Shown here: one piece after another, positions 17,319 to 25,872 of the stretch
Position numbering within the stretch: position 1 is the stretch's first letter
How the letters are laid out: each line of letters opens with the position of its first letter
From: Sediminibacterium sp. C3
GTDB taxonomy: Bacteria; Bacteroidota; Bacteroidia; Chitinophagales; Chitinophagaceae
Assembly: GCF_000508085.1 (NCBI RefSeq)
Contig: NZ_KI669560.1
Span: forward strand, 3,033,476 to 3,097,475
Reading direction: 5' to 3'
Length of the DNA stretch: 64,000 nt
Notes under the pieces: generated by a model
What the model was told of the DNA's origin: nothing
The model's input: the letters and a program-made list of their open reading frames with translations, nothing else
The model's database searches: none
Position numbers and translations under genes: made by a program

Positions 17319-18878
17319 TCATGCCTTAGACTCCATTTTAATCAGGGGAACAATCATTTCTTCCAGGCTAATCCCTCCGTGCTGAAAACTATTCCTGAAA
17401 TAATTAACATAATGATTGTAGTTATTGGGGTAGCACAAAAAACTGTCTTCCCTGGCAAAAATAAAGGAGGAATTAAGGGTGGGAACCGGTAGACCTATTT
17501 TAGCAGGATCTCTAAAAGCCAGCACTTCCTTATCATCGTAATTCAGGTTTCTACCATGCTTGTACCTAAGATTGGTAGTAGTCATTTTATCCCCAATCAC
17601 TTTAATGGGCGATTTAACTCTTACACTTCCATGATCGGTTGCCAGAATAATTTTAATTTTTTTATCCGCCACTTTCTTCAAAGCCTGATGCAATGGACTG
17701 TGTTCAAACCAACTTCTGGTTAAACTCCGGTAACTGGCTTCATCACTGGCCAGTTCTTTCAGCACTTCCATTTCTGTTCGTGCATGACTAAGCATGTCCA
17801 CAAAATTGTATACAATTACATTCAGCTGATTGCCCAGCAAATTGTGCATATTGTTCACCAATTGCTGTCCATCCTGGTGATTCAGAATTTTATGGTAACT
17901 GATTTTAAGCTGCTCTTTTTTCAGTCTTTTCAACTGCGCTTCCAGGAATTCTTTTTCATGCAAATTCTTACCCCCTTCTTCTTCATCGTTCTTCCATAAA
18001 TCGGGAAACTTTTTTTCTATTTCTACGGGCATTAATCCTGCAAAAATGGCATTGCGACAATACTGCGTAGCAGTGGGCAGGATGGAGTAAAAACTGTCTT
18101 CTTCCAATATTCTGAAGCTCTCGGCAAACACAGGTTCAATGGCTTTCCACTGATCGTAACGAAGATTGTCAATTAAAATAAAAAATACAGGAACCTGATC
18201 TTCAATATGGGGCAGTACTTTAAACTGAAAAAGCTGATGACTCATTACCGGTGAATCTGCAGCAGCATGGCTTACCCACTCTTCATAGTGTCGTGTAATA
18301 TATTTACCAAATGCGGCATTGGCTTCTTTTTTCTGATTCAAGAGAATTTCCCTCATTTCCGGACTATCACTTTTTTCCATCTCCAGCTCCCAGAATACCA
18401 GTTTTTTATAGAGATCCATCCATTCAGTATAGTCTGGGTTACCTGACAAAGCCATGAATAATTCTGAAAACTTCTGTTGGTAGGAAACCGTTGTTTTTTC
18501 GGCCACCAATCGCTTGTTGTCGATGATTTTTTTTAAACTCAGTAATACCTGATTCGGATTAACAGGTTTTATTAAATAGTCCGCAATCTGACTTCCAATG
18601 GCTTCATCCATCAGATTTTCTGTTTCATTTTTGGTGATTAGGACAATGGGAAGTCGTTGCTGAATCTGTTTCATCCTTGTGAGTGTTTCCAATCCTGTTA
18701 ATCCAGGCATGGATTCATCCATCAGCACCACGTCTACTACGTTGCTCTGAATGTATTCAATTGCATCATAGCCGTTGGTTAAGGTATGAACAGCATACCC
18801 TTTTGCCTCCAGAAAAATCTTTTGAGACTGAAGACTTTCAATTTCATCGTCCACCCATAAAATCTGTGCAATTGCCAT
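17319..18878 (-). CDS. porX: PorX: response regulator with PglZ/alkaline-phosphatase-type domain
   Basis: PorX controls expression and activity of the type IX secretion system. The receiver domain (1-120) has the acidic pair near Asp10-Asp11, phospho-acceptor Asp54 (VLMDESMPG), Thr82 and Lys104 (IKP). A helical linker leads to a PglZ domain of the alkaline phosphatase superfamily, with metal-site motifs DNLRYD (Asp237), LPTATQYCR (Thr271) and ATDHGS (Asp415-His416). In Porphyromonas gingivalis this domain is a zinc-dependent phosphodiesterase on cyclic oligonucleotides. The 519 residues match the family. It implies that the genome encodes type IX secretion, although no por/gld structural genes are in this window. 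Confidence 0.93.
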   Translation of the reverse strand: MAIAQILWVDDEIESLQSQKIFLEAKGYAVHTLTNGYDAIEYIQSNVVDVVLMDESMPGLTGLETLTRMKQIQQRLPIVLITKNETENLMDEAIGSQIADYLIKPVNPNQVLLSLKKIIDNKRLVAEKTTVSYQQKFSELFMALSGNPDYTEWMDLYKKLVFWELEMEKSDSPEMREILLNQKKEANAAFGKYITRHYEEWVSHAAADSPVMSHQLFQFKVLPHIEDQVPVFFILIDNLRYDQWKAIEPVFAESFRILEEDSFYSILPTATQYCRNAIFAGLMPVEIEKKFPDLWKNDEEEGGKNLHEKEFLEAQLKRLKKEQLKISYHKILNHQDGQQLVNNMHNLLGNQLNVIVYNFVDMLSHARTEMEVLKELASDEASYRSLTRSWFEHSPLHQALKKVADKKIKIILATDHGSVRVKSPIKVIGDKMTTTNLRYKHGRNLNYDDKEVLAFRDPAKIGLPVPTLNSSFIFAREDSFLCYPNNYNHYVNYFRNSFQHGGISLEEMIVPLIKMESKA

Positions 18879-18894
18879 AGTGCTAAGCTATTTA

Positions 18895-18902
18895 TAATTT
18901 TG
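18895..18902 (+). promoter_or_regulatory. -7 box TAATTTTG of the HD hydrolase
   Basis: The TAnnTTTG match lies 44 bases before the ATG at 18947, in the 68-base space between divergent porX and the HD gene. Confidence 0.4.
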
Positions 18903-18946
18903 TTTGTGCTACTAAATACTACCTTTATTAACAATTCAACAACAGC

Positions 18947-20161
18947 ATGGACAAAGCGAAGCGTAAGATTATCAACGATCCGGTGTATGGATTTATCACC
19001 ATTAACCATTCTCTAATTTTTTCCATCATCGGGCATCCCTTTTATCAGCGCCTCAGGAGAATTCAGCAAATGGCCATGGCTCAGCTGGTTTATCCGGGGG
19101 CAGTGCATACAAGATTACATCATTCACTGGGCGCTTATCACCTGATGTGCAATGTAATCACTGAATTGAGAAACAAGGATATTGAAATTACCAAAGAAGA
19201 AGAAATTGCGGTTAAAGCAGCCATTTTACTGCACGATATAGGTCATGGACCTTTTTCACATGCACTGGAACATGAGTTGGTCCAGGGGGTACATCATGAA
19301 GATCTTTCCCTGCAGATTATGCAGCAGATGAACAATGAGTTTAACGGACAACTTTCCCTGGCCATCGACATTTTTACCAATCAGTACCATAAACCCTTTC
19401 TGCACCAGCTAATCAGTGGTCAGCTGGATGTAGACAGAATGGATTATTTAAGCCGTGACAGTTTTTTCTCCGGAGTTAGTGAAGGGGTAATCGGCTATGA
19501 CAGGATTTTAAAAATGCTGACAGTACATAATGGCCAGCTAATGATTGAGGAGAAAGGAATTTACAGTGTAGAAAAATTCCTGGTAGCCAGGCGGCAAATG
19601 TACTGGCAGGTGTATCTGCATAAAACCGTTTTATCTGCAGAAAAAATGTTAGTGAAAATTATACAAAGAGTAAGAGCCATTTATCCACGCTACAAGAAAG
19701 AACTGGCTACCGGGTCAGAAATTGATTATTTTCTGGGCGAATTTACCTTGCCCGTAACTTCGGCTTCTATACAGCGTTTCTGTTTAATGGACGACTTTGA
19801 TGTAATAAGTGCCATAAAAAAATGGAGTCGTCATTCAGACAAAGTGCTTTCCATATTATGCACCCGATTACTCAATCGTGAAATTTATAAAACCAGCATA
19901 CAATCAACCCCTTTTGCTGAAAGCTTTTTAGCGGAAAAGCAAGCAGAGATTATGAAAAAATTTGGAGTGAATGAAGAGGAGGCTTCCTATTTATGCTTTA
20001 CAGGGATTGCGTCTAACACTACTTATCAAAGCAAGGAAGAAAAAATCAATATTCTTTACAAAGATGGCAGCGTAAAAGACATTACAGAAGTAGATAATTC
20101 AATGATACAACAGAATTTATCCTCCCAGGTAAAAAAATTTTACATTTGTCTGTTAAACTAA
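18947..20161 (+). CDS. HD-domain phosphohydrolase (dGTPase/SAMHD1-like)
   Basis: The 404-residue protein has the HD superfamily pattern: RLHHSLGAYHL (first His), AAILLHDIGHGPFSH (HD pair and following His) and QLDVDRMDYLSRD (last Asp). This N-terminal layout, INDPVYGFI then HPFYQRLRRIQQ, is typical of the widespread deoxynucleoside triphosphohydrolase-like family. The real substrate in Bacteroidota is not known. It lies 9 bases before lpxD on the same strand, an arrangement found repeatedly in Bacteroidota as far as I recall, so it is probably co-transcribed with the lipid A genes. Confidence 0.85.
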   Translation: MDKAKRKIINDPVYGFITINHSLIFSIIGHPFYQRLRRIQQMAMAQLVYPGAVHTRLHHSLGAYHLMCNVITELRNKDIEITKEEEIAVKAAILLHDIGHGPFSHALEHELVQGVHHEDLSLQIMQQMNNEFNGQLSLAIDIFTNQYHKPFLHQLISGQLDVDRMDYLSRDSFFSGVSEGVIGYDRILKMLTVHNGQLMIEEKGIYSVEKFLVARRQMYWQVYLHKTVLSAEKMLVKIIQRVRAIYPRYKKELATGSEIDYFLGEFTLPVTSASIQRFCLMDDFDVISAIKKWSRHSDKVLSILCTRLLNREIYKTSIQSTPFAESFLAEKQAEIMKKFGVNEEEASYLCFTGIASNTTYQSKEEKINILYKDGSVKDITEVDNSMIQQNLSSQVKKFYICLLN

Positions 20162-20170
20162 TATAAATAT

Positions 20171-21223
20171 ATGCAGTTCACCGCAGCACAAATTGGCATG
20201 CTGATTAATGGAAAAGTAGAGGGAGATGCCAGTGTAACCGTTCAGTCTTTTGGAAAAATTGAAGAAGCCAAAGCTTCTCAGATTTCTTTTTTAGCCAATC
20301 CTAAATATGAGGATTTTCTATATACAACCGCCGCTTCCATTGTAATTGTGAACGATGCATTACAACTTAAGAAACCTGTAGCCGCTACGCTTATCAGGGT
20401 AGCCGATGCTTATTCTGCTTTTGCAGTGTTGATGACTAAATACCAGGAAATGGCGGCAAGTCAGCTAAAGGGTATACAGGAACCCAGTTATATTTCAAAA
20501 ACAGCTCAGCTGGGCAAAAATGTATTCATTGGAGCTTTTGTCTATGTAGGTGAAAACGTAAAAATTGGCAACAATACCAAAATATATCCCGGGGTATACC
20601 TGGGTAACGATGTGGTTATTGGAGACAACACCACCCTATTTCCCGGTGCAAAAATTTATACCGGTTGTATAGTAGGCAATCAAGTAATTATTCATGCCGG
20701 TACCGTTATAGGGAGTGACGGATTTGGATTTGCTCCACAGGCTGATGGAACTTTTCAGAAAGTACCCCAGCTTGGCAATGTGGTAATTGAAGATTATGTA
20801 GAAATTGGAGCTAACAGTACCATTGACAGAGCCACGATGGGTTCTACCCTTATTCGTAAAGGGGTAAAAATTGACAACCTGGTTCAGATTGCCCACAATG
20901 TGGAAGTAGGGAACAATACGGTAATTGCTGCACAAACAGGTATTAGCGGCAGCAGTAAAGTAGGAAAATATGTAATGATGGGTGGCCAAACCGGTGTTGC
21001 TGGTCATTTAAGCATTGCGGATGGTACAAAAATTGGCGGCAAGAGTGGCATTACCAAAACCATCAAGGAACCCAATAAATCAGTGAACGGAAACCCGGCA
21101 TTTGACTATACCAGTTCCCTTCGCGTGCAGGCTGCAACCAGAAACCTGCCCGAGTTGGAGAAACGGATAAAAGCACTGGAAAAAATGGTAGAGGACCTGG
21201 TTTCTGAGAAGCTTAAGTCTTAA
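20171..21223 (+). CDS. lpxD: UDP-3-O-acylglucosamine N-acyltransferase
   Basis: LpxD adds the second hydroxyacyl chain, from acyl-ACP, to the amine of UDP-3-O-acylglucosamine in lipid A synthesis. The N-terminal uridine-binding domain (1-100) is followed by a left-handed parallel beta helix made of hexapeptide repeats ([17 protein letters not shown]...). The catalytic histidine is His242 in QIAHNVEVG, and the C-terminus has the usual helical extension. The length of 350 is normal. It is the first lipid A gene of the cluster lpxD - lpxC/fabZ - lpxA. Confidence 0.95.
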   Translation: MQFTAAQIGMLINGKVEGDASVTVQSFGKIEEAKASQISFLANPKYEDFLYTTAASIVIVNDALQLKKPVAATLIRVADAYSAFAVLMTKYQEMAASQLKGIQEPSYISKTAQLGKNVFIGAFVYVGENVKIGNNTKIYPGVYLGNDVVIGDNTTLFPGAKIYTGCIVGNQVIIHAGTVIGSDGFGFAPQADGTFQKVPQLGNVVIEDYVEIGANSTIDRATMGSTLIRKGVKIDNLVQIAHNVEVGNNTVIAAQTGISGSSKVGKYVMMGGQTGVAGHLSIADGTKIGGKSGITKTIKEPNKSVNGNPAFDYTSSLRVQAATRNLPELEKRIKALEKMVEDLVSEKLKS

Positions 21224-21276
21224 ATGAAGCATAAACGGTCGGGATAACTTAATTTCGCATATTAAAGCGCGGAAAT

Positions 21277-22689
21277 ATGGATATCAATTTTAATCCCGAA
21301 AAACAGCATACGCTTGCTCAGTCTATACAAATCAGTGGAACTGGCTTGCACACAGGTGTGCTGGTAGATATGATTTTAAAACCGGCGAACCCCGGATTTG
21401 GCATTCAGTTTCAGCGTACCGATCTCCCCAATAAACCTGTAATTAAGGCCGACTGTGACCTGGTAACCGACACGAGCCGGGGAACTACCCTGCAGATTGG
21501 AGATGCCAAAGTGAGCACGGTAGAACATATTCTGGCAGCCCTGGTTGGCATGGGGGTAGATAATGTGCTGATTGAAGTAAATGGCCCGGAAATCCCTATC
21601 ATGGATGGTTCTTCAGCCCCTTTTATTGAGTTGATTGAAAAATCAGGGGTACAGGAGCAGGATGCTGCTAAAATCTGGTACAGTCTGGATGAAAATATAT
21701 ATCACTACGATGATGGTAAAAGAGTAGAAATGGTAGCCTTGCCTGCCATGGACTATCAGATTACCACCCTGATCGATTTCAATAGTCCGGTATTAGGTAC
21801 CCAGCACGCTGGATTAAAATCAATCAAGGATTTTAAATCGGAAATAGCTCCTTGCAGAACTTTCTGTTTTTTACACGAACTGGAAATGCTGCTGGAAAAT
21901 GACCTGATTAAAGGAGGGGATATCAACAATGCAATTGTGGTAGTAGACAAGCCCATTACCGATGCTGAAATGAGCAGGCTTGCCAAGATTTTCAAAAAAG
22001 AAGAGATTGCAGTAAAAAGTGAAGGCTACCTGAACAATCTGGAACTGCGCTTTCCCAATGAACCAGCGCGACACAAATTATTGGATGTAGTTGGCGATCT
22101 GGCATTAATTGGTTATCCCATTAAAGCAAGAATTATTGCAAACAGACCAGGCCATAGTTCCAATGTGGAATTTGCAAAAAAAATTAAGCAATACATCAAA
22201 AAGAATAAGCACGTTAAAGGTGTTCCAACCTATGACCCAACCATTCCACCGGTGTATACTTTAGAACAAATTGAGAAGACCCTGCCCCATCGTCATCCTT
22301 TTCTGCTGGTAGATAAAATTATTGAATTAACAGATACTTATATCGTGGGGATTAAAAACGTTACGTTTAACGAGTGGTTTTTCCCAGGCCATTTTCCAGG
22401 AAATCCGGTAATGCCCGGAGTACTTCAAATAGAAGCCCTGGCGCAAACAGGCGGTATTTTATGTATCAATTCTATGCCAGAAGGAAAATATGATACCTAC
22501 TTCCTTAAAATTGACAATTGTAAATTCAAACAAATGGTTCGTCCGGGTGATACCATGGTATTGAAACTGGAATTCACGGGACCCATCCGCAGAGGAATTT
22601 GTGAAATGAGAGGAACCGTATATGTGGGCGGAAAAGTTGCCACAGAAGCTGATCTGGTAGCACAGGTCGTGCGAAGAGCGGACAACTAA
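21277..22689 (+). CDS. lpxC: Bifunctional LpxC-FabZ: UDP-3-O-acyl-GlcNAc deacetylase / 3-hydroxyacyl-ACP dehydratase
   Basis: Residues 1-310 are LpxC, the zinc deacetylase committing step of lipid A, with His84 (TVEHILAAL), the KLLDVVGDL aspartate and the GHSSNV histidine. From about residue 328 a complete FabZ domain follows: PHRHPFLLVD, then GHFPGNPVMPG with catalytic His372 and Glu386 (QIEALAQ). FabZ dehydrates 3-hydroxyacyl-ACP in fatty acid synthesis. The fusion places in one protein the enzymes that compete for hydroxymyristoyl-ACP, and it is characteristic of Bacteroidota. The 470-residue length fits. The 53-base gap after lpxD holds TAATTTCG, a weak -7-like box. Confidence 0.95.
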   Translation: MDINFNPEKQHTLAQSIQISGTGLHTGVLVDMILKPANPGFGIQFQRTDLPNKPVIKADCDLVTDTSRGTTLQIGDAKVSTVEHILAALVGMGVDNVLIEVNGPEIPIMDGSSAPFIELIEKSGVQEQDAAKIWYSLDENIYHYDDGKRVEMVALPAMDYQITTLIDFNSPVLGTQHAGLKSIKDFKSEIAPCRTFCFLHELEMLLENDLIKGGDINNAIVVVDKPITDAEMSRLAKIFKKEEIAVKSEGYLNNLELRFPNEPARHKLLDVVGDLALIGYPIKARIIANRPGHSSNVEFAKKIKQYIKKNKHVKGVPTYDPTIPPVYTLEQIEKTLPHRHPFLLVDKIIELTDTYIVGIKNVTFNEWFFPGHFPGNPVMPGVLQIEALAQTGGILCINSMPEGKYDTYFLKIDNCKFKQMVRPGDTMVLKLEFTGPIRRGICEMRGTVYVGGKVATEADLVAQVVRRADN

Positions 22690-22727
22690 AGCAGCCAAAT
22701 TTGTATCTTACATACGAAAAGAAAAAT

Positions 22728-23525
22728 ATGACGCATCCATATACCTATATTGACCCTAATGCCAGAATTGCACCGAATGTAAAAATTGACCCTTTCACTG
22801 TAATTCACGGGGACGTTCAAATTGGAGAAGGAACCTGGATTGGGAGTAATGTTACCATCATGGATGGAACCCGCATTGGAAAAAATTGCCGGGTTTTCCC
22901 GGGTGCGGTTTTGGGTGCCATTCCACAGGATTTAAAATTTGTAGGAGAAAAAACAACGGTTGAAATAGGCGACCACACTACCATTCGTGAATTTGTAACC
23001 ATCAACAGAGGTACAGAAGACCGTGGCAAAACCGTTATTGGAAATCATTGCTTAATTATGGCTTACAGCCATATTGCACACGACTGTATTATTGGAAGTC
23101 ATGTAATCATGAGTAACAGCGTACAGGTTGCCGGACATGTTACTATCGGAGACTGGGCAGTAGTAGGCGGGGTTAGTGCCGTACACCAATTTGTTAATAT
23201 TGGTCAACATACATTTATTGCCGGGGGCAGCTTGGTAAGCAAGGATGTTCCTCCGTATATCAAAGCAGTACGAAACCCGCTAAGCTATGGTGGAGTAAAC
23301 AGTATTGGTTTAAAAAGAAGGGGCTTCCCGTTGGAACAAATCAATCATATTCTGGATGTGTATCGCACTATTTACAATAAAGGATTAAATACCACACAGG
23401 CATTGGAATACATAGAGGAAGAACTTCCAGCCACCGATGAAAGAGACGAAATTGTCACTTTTGTAAGAGAAAGTGGCCGAGGAATCATCAAGCGTTTTAC
23501 CAAGGGTGCCAATGACGATGAATAA
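22728..23525 (+). CDS. lpxA: UDP-N-acetylglucosamine O-acyltransferase
   Basis: LpxA performs the first step of lipid A synthesis, acylation of UDP-GlcNAc at the 3-OH. The 265 residues start at MTHPYTYIDPNARI; an upstream TTG at 22701 would add nine unrelated residues. Hexapeptide repeats fill the first 190 residues. The catalytic histidine lies in SHIAHDCIIG near residue 120, and the C-terminal helical domain (YRTIYNKGLNTTQAL) is present. It follows lpxC-fabZ by 38 bases and overlaps the start of the ABC ATPase gene downstream. Confidence 0.95.
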   Translation: MTHPYTYIDPNARIAPNVKIDPFTVIHGDVQIGEGTWIGSNVTIMDGTRIGKNCRVFPGAVLGAIPQDLKFVGEKTTVEIGDHTTIREFVTINRGTEDRGKTVIGNHCLIMAYSHIAHDCIIGSHVIMSNSVQVAGHVTIGDWAVVGGVSAVHQFVNIGQHTFIAGGSLVSKDVPPYIKAVRNPLSYGGVNSIGLKRRGFPLEQINHILDVYRTIYNKGLNTTQALEYIEEELPATDERDEIVTFVRESGRGIIKRFTKGANDDE

Positions 23526-24150
23526 CTATTTTATTCATTTGGACAATTGCGGAAAGAAATTCAACCGCGAATGGATTTTCAGAAAACTGAGTTACTCATT
23601 TGAATCTGGGAAGTCTTATGCCATTACTGGTTTCAACGGATCTGGTAAAAGCACACTCCTGCAATGTATTGCCGGCAGCATGGAACTGAATGAAGGCCAG
23701 ATCAACCTGCCTGTAAAGCCCGAAGTACATTTTCAACAACTGGCAATCTGTACCCCCTATCTGGAATTAATTGAAGAAATGAGTGCAACAGAATTGCTGA
23801 GTTTTCATCAGCAATTCAAATTGATCAACCCTTCCATACAAATTGCAGAAATTCTTTCACTGGTTGGGCTGGAGAAGGCAGGAAGCAAACAAATCAATCG
23901 TTTTAGCAGTGGCATGAAACAAAGACTAAAACTGGCTCAGGCCGTTTTTTCTGACTGTCCGGTTCTGCTATTGGATGAGCCTTGTACCAATTTAGATAAA
24001 CAAGGTTATCAATTATACCAGCAACTGATTACTGATTTCTGCAAAGACAAACTGGTAATTATTTGCAGTAACGAAGAGGCAGAAATTCATTTTTGCCAGG
24101 ACCGGATTCATATCAACGACTACAAGCCTTTAACGTCGGCTGGCAATTAA
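23518..24150 (+). CDS. ABC transporter ATP-binding protein
   Basis: A 210-residue ATPase whose ATG (23518, or 23512 two codons earlier) overlaps the lpxA stop, indicating translational coupling. Walker A is GFNGSGKST, the signature is FSSGMKQRLKLAQA, and Walker B is VLLLDEPCTNLD. The following switch histidine of typical ABC ATPases is replaced: the segment reads IICSNEEAE. No permease gene is adjacent, so its membrane partner must be elsewhere. Its place at the end of the lipid A operon suggests envelope traffic, which is inference only. Its 3' end overlaps the convergent alanine dehydrogenase by about 20 bases. Confidence 0.82.
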   Translation: MNNYFIHLDNCGKKFNREWIFRKLSYSFESGKSYAITGFNGSGKSTLLQCIAGSMELNEGQINLPVKPEVHFQQLAICTPYLELIEEMSATELLSFHQQFKLINPSIQIAEILSLVGLEKAGSKQINRFSSGMKQRLKLAQAVFSDCPVLLLDEPCTNLDKQGYQLYQQLITDFCKDKLVIICSNEEAEIHFCQDRIHINDYKPLTSAGN

Positions 24151-25344
24151 TAAATTGAGATCTGTGTATTTTAAATCAAATTTCTGACTGATATAAATAT
24201 CAGTCAATGCTCCTTTAAAAAGGTATACGCCTTCCCGCAAATTGAATTTGTGCCAAATCATTTCTTCCAGACCTCCTTCATCACTTACTTCCAAAAGAAG
24301 CGGCATGAGCACATTACTGATTGCCTGAGAAGCTGTACGGGCAAAGCCACTGGGTATATTGGGAACGCAATAATGAATAACCCCGTGTTTTACAAACGTG
24401 GGCTCTTCATAAGAAGTTAGCTCGCTGGTTTCAAAACAGCCCCCCCGGTCAATTGCCACATCAATTATGATGCTATTGGGACGCATTGCTGCCACCATTT
24501 CCTCGGTTACAACCACAGGAGCACGTCCATATTCATTGCTTAGCGCACCTACCGCTACTTCACAGGTTTTTAATTGTTTAGCAAGAATGCGAGGTTCCAA
24601 TACACTGGTCCAGACACGTTGTCCCAGATTATTCTGCATTTGCTTTAAGCGGTAGATATTGTTATCAAAAACTTTTACGGATGCCCCCATGGCAAGGGCA
24701 TTACGGGTAGCACATTCTCCCACAATGCCAGCGCCTATTATAACTACTTTGGTAGGAGGAATTCCACTGATTCCGCCGAGTAAAACCCCTTTCCCATCAT
24801 TAAAGCTGCTCAGGTATTGCCCGGCAATCAGCATCACAGCACTACCTGCAATTTCACTCATGCTTCTTACAATAGGATAAGTACCGCTATCATCTTTAAA
24901 ATTTTCGAAACTGAGGGCCGTGATTCTCTTGGCCATCATTTTCTCAATGATTTCTTTTTTTAATGCGGAGTGGTGAATGGGAGAAATAATAATCTGATTC
25001 ATCTGCAAAAGCGGAACATCTTCTTCCACCGGAGGTGCACTTTTAACCAGAATGGGACACTGGTAAACAGCAGCACGGTCATACACAATCTGAGCTCCTG
25101 CTTCCGAATAATCCTTATCAGAATAATGACTTCTTTCTCCTGCTTTGTGTTCAATGGTAACCTGGTTTCCATTGGCTACCAGCACGCCTACTGCATCCGG
25201 CGTTAAGGCAATCCTGTTTTCCTGAAAAGCAATTTCTCTGGGAATGCCTATATGCAATTTTGCCCCCGGGGTTTTAATGTCCAGGGTTTCTTCCATTACT
25301 TCATATAAAAGCGAAGGACTGATGCTGGGTCTGCTTGTTGCCAT
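24130..25344 (-). CDS. ald: Alanine dehydrogenase (NAD-dependent)
   Basis: The enzyme interconverts L-alanine and pyruvate plus ammonia. The family residues are seen: PREIAFQENRIALTP (substrate arginine), ILVKSAPP (lysine) and IIISPIHHSA (histidine). The NAD site is VVIIGAGIVGECATRNA near residue 200. The protein has 404 residues, about 30 more than the Bacillus enzyme because of an N-terminal extension (MATSRPSISPSLLYEVMEE), which is usual in Bacteroidota. The related PntAA transhydrogenase subunit was considered, but the length and substrate motifs fit alanine dehydrogenase. Confidence 0.85.
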   Translation of the reverse strand: MATSRPSISPSLLYEVMEETLDIKTPGAKLHIGIPREIAFQENRIALTPDAVGVLVANGNQVTIEHKAGERSHYSDKDYSEAGAQIVYDRAAVYQCPILVKSAPPVEEDVPLLQMNQIIISPIHHSALKKEIIEKMMAKRITALSFENFKDDSGTYPIVRSMSEIAGSAVMLIAGQYLSSFNDGKGVLLGGISGIPPTKVVIIGAGIVGECATRNALAMGASVKVFDNNIYRLKQMQNNLGQRVWTSVLEPRILAKQLKTCEVAVGALSNEYGRAPVVVTEEMVAAMRPNSIIIDVAIDRGGCFETSELTSYEEPTFVKHGVIHYCVPNIPSGFARTASQAISNVLMPLLLEVSDEGGLEEMIWHKFNLREGVYLFKGALTDIYISQKFDLKYTDLNLLIASRR

Positions 25345-25373
25345 TGTTTGTGTTGAACGTTGAAGTTAACAAA

Positions 25374-25793
25374 TTATGCCGATCTGTCTTCCTTAAATAA
25401 ACGCCTGGTAGATGGGTCCAGCACTTCAAGGTTCAAATGCAATACTTCAGGACCAAGTAATCCGGGAGCGTTTTCCGGCCACTCCACAAAACAATATGCC
25501 CCACTTTGCAGAATATCTTCAATCCCTGCATCCATTGCTTCAGATTCGGACTGCAAGCGATACCAGTCCATATGATATACCGGTCCTTTTTCGCAAGCAT
25601 ATTCATTTACAATGGCAAATGTGGGGCTGCTCAATCCATCTTTCACACCCAACTGTTTGCAAAGTGCATTAATAAAAGTAGTTTTTCCTGCTCCCATTGG
25701 CGCATGGAAAGCCCAGATTTTATGAGTAGGGAATTTTTTAAGAAAAACCGCCGCAACGGTTTCTATCTGTTCCAGGCTGAAAATTGCATCCAT
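25374..25793 (-). CDS. tsaE: tRNA threonylcarbamoyladenosine biosynthesis ATPase TsaE
   Basis: TsaE is the small ATPase that works with TsaB and TsaD to place the t6A modification at position 37 of ANN-decoding tRNAs. In 139 residues it shows Walker A (APMGAGKTTF), SSPTFAIVNEY, the HMDWYRL motif (usually HxDxYRL) and CFVEWPE (usually xxIEWxE). All are diagnostic. It lies 29 bases upstream, in transcription order, of the alanine dehydrogenase, so the two may share a transcript. Confidence 0.93.
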   Translation of the reverse strand: MDAIFSLEQIETVAAVFLKKFPTHKIWAFHAPMGAGKTTFINALCKQLGVKDGLSSPTFAIVNEYACEKGPVYHMDWYRLQSESEAMDAGIEDILQSGAYCFVEWPENAPGLLGPEVLHLNLEVLDPSTRRLFKEDRSA

Positions 25794-25797
25794 GATA

Positions 25798-25805
25798 CAA
25801 AGATA
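25798..25805 (-). promoter_or_regulatory. -7 box TATCTTTG of tsaE
   Basis: Read on the minus strand, TATCTTTG ends 4 bases before the tsaE ATG, implying a leaderless transcript. Confidence 0.55.
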
Positions 25806-25861
25806 ATCAGGCTTCTGCGAATATTATTCCAATATCGCAAATGAAGGAGGCAGGGCTTTTG

Positions 25862-25869
25862 TAAATTTG
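25862..25869 (+). promoter_or_regulatory. -7 box TAAATTTG of the copper ATPase
   Basis: TAAATTTG ends 3 bases before the ATG at 25873. It overlaps the TTG codon at 25867 that would otherwise be the first start, which supports ATG 25873 as the real one. Confidence 0.5.
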
Positions 25870-25872
25870 AGC

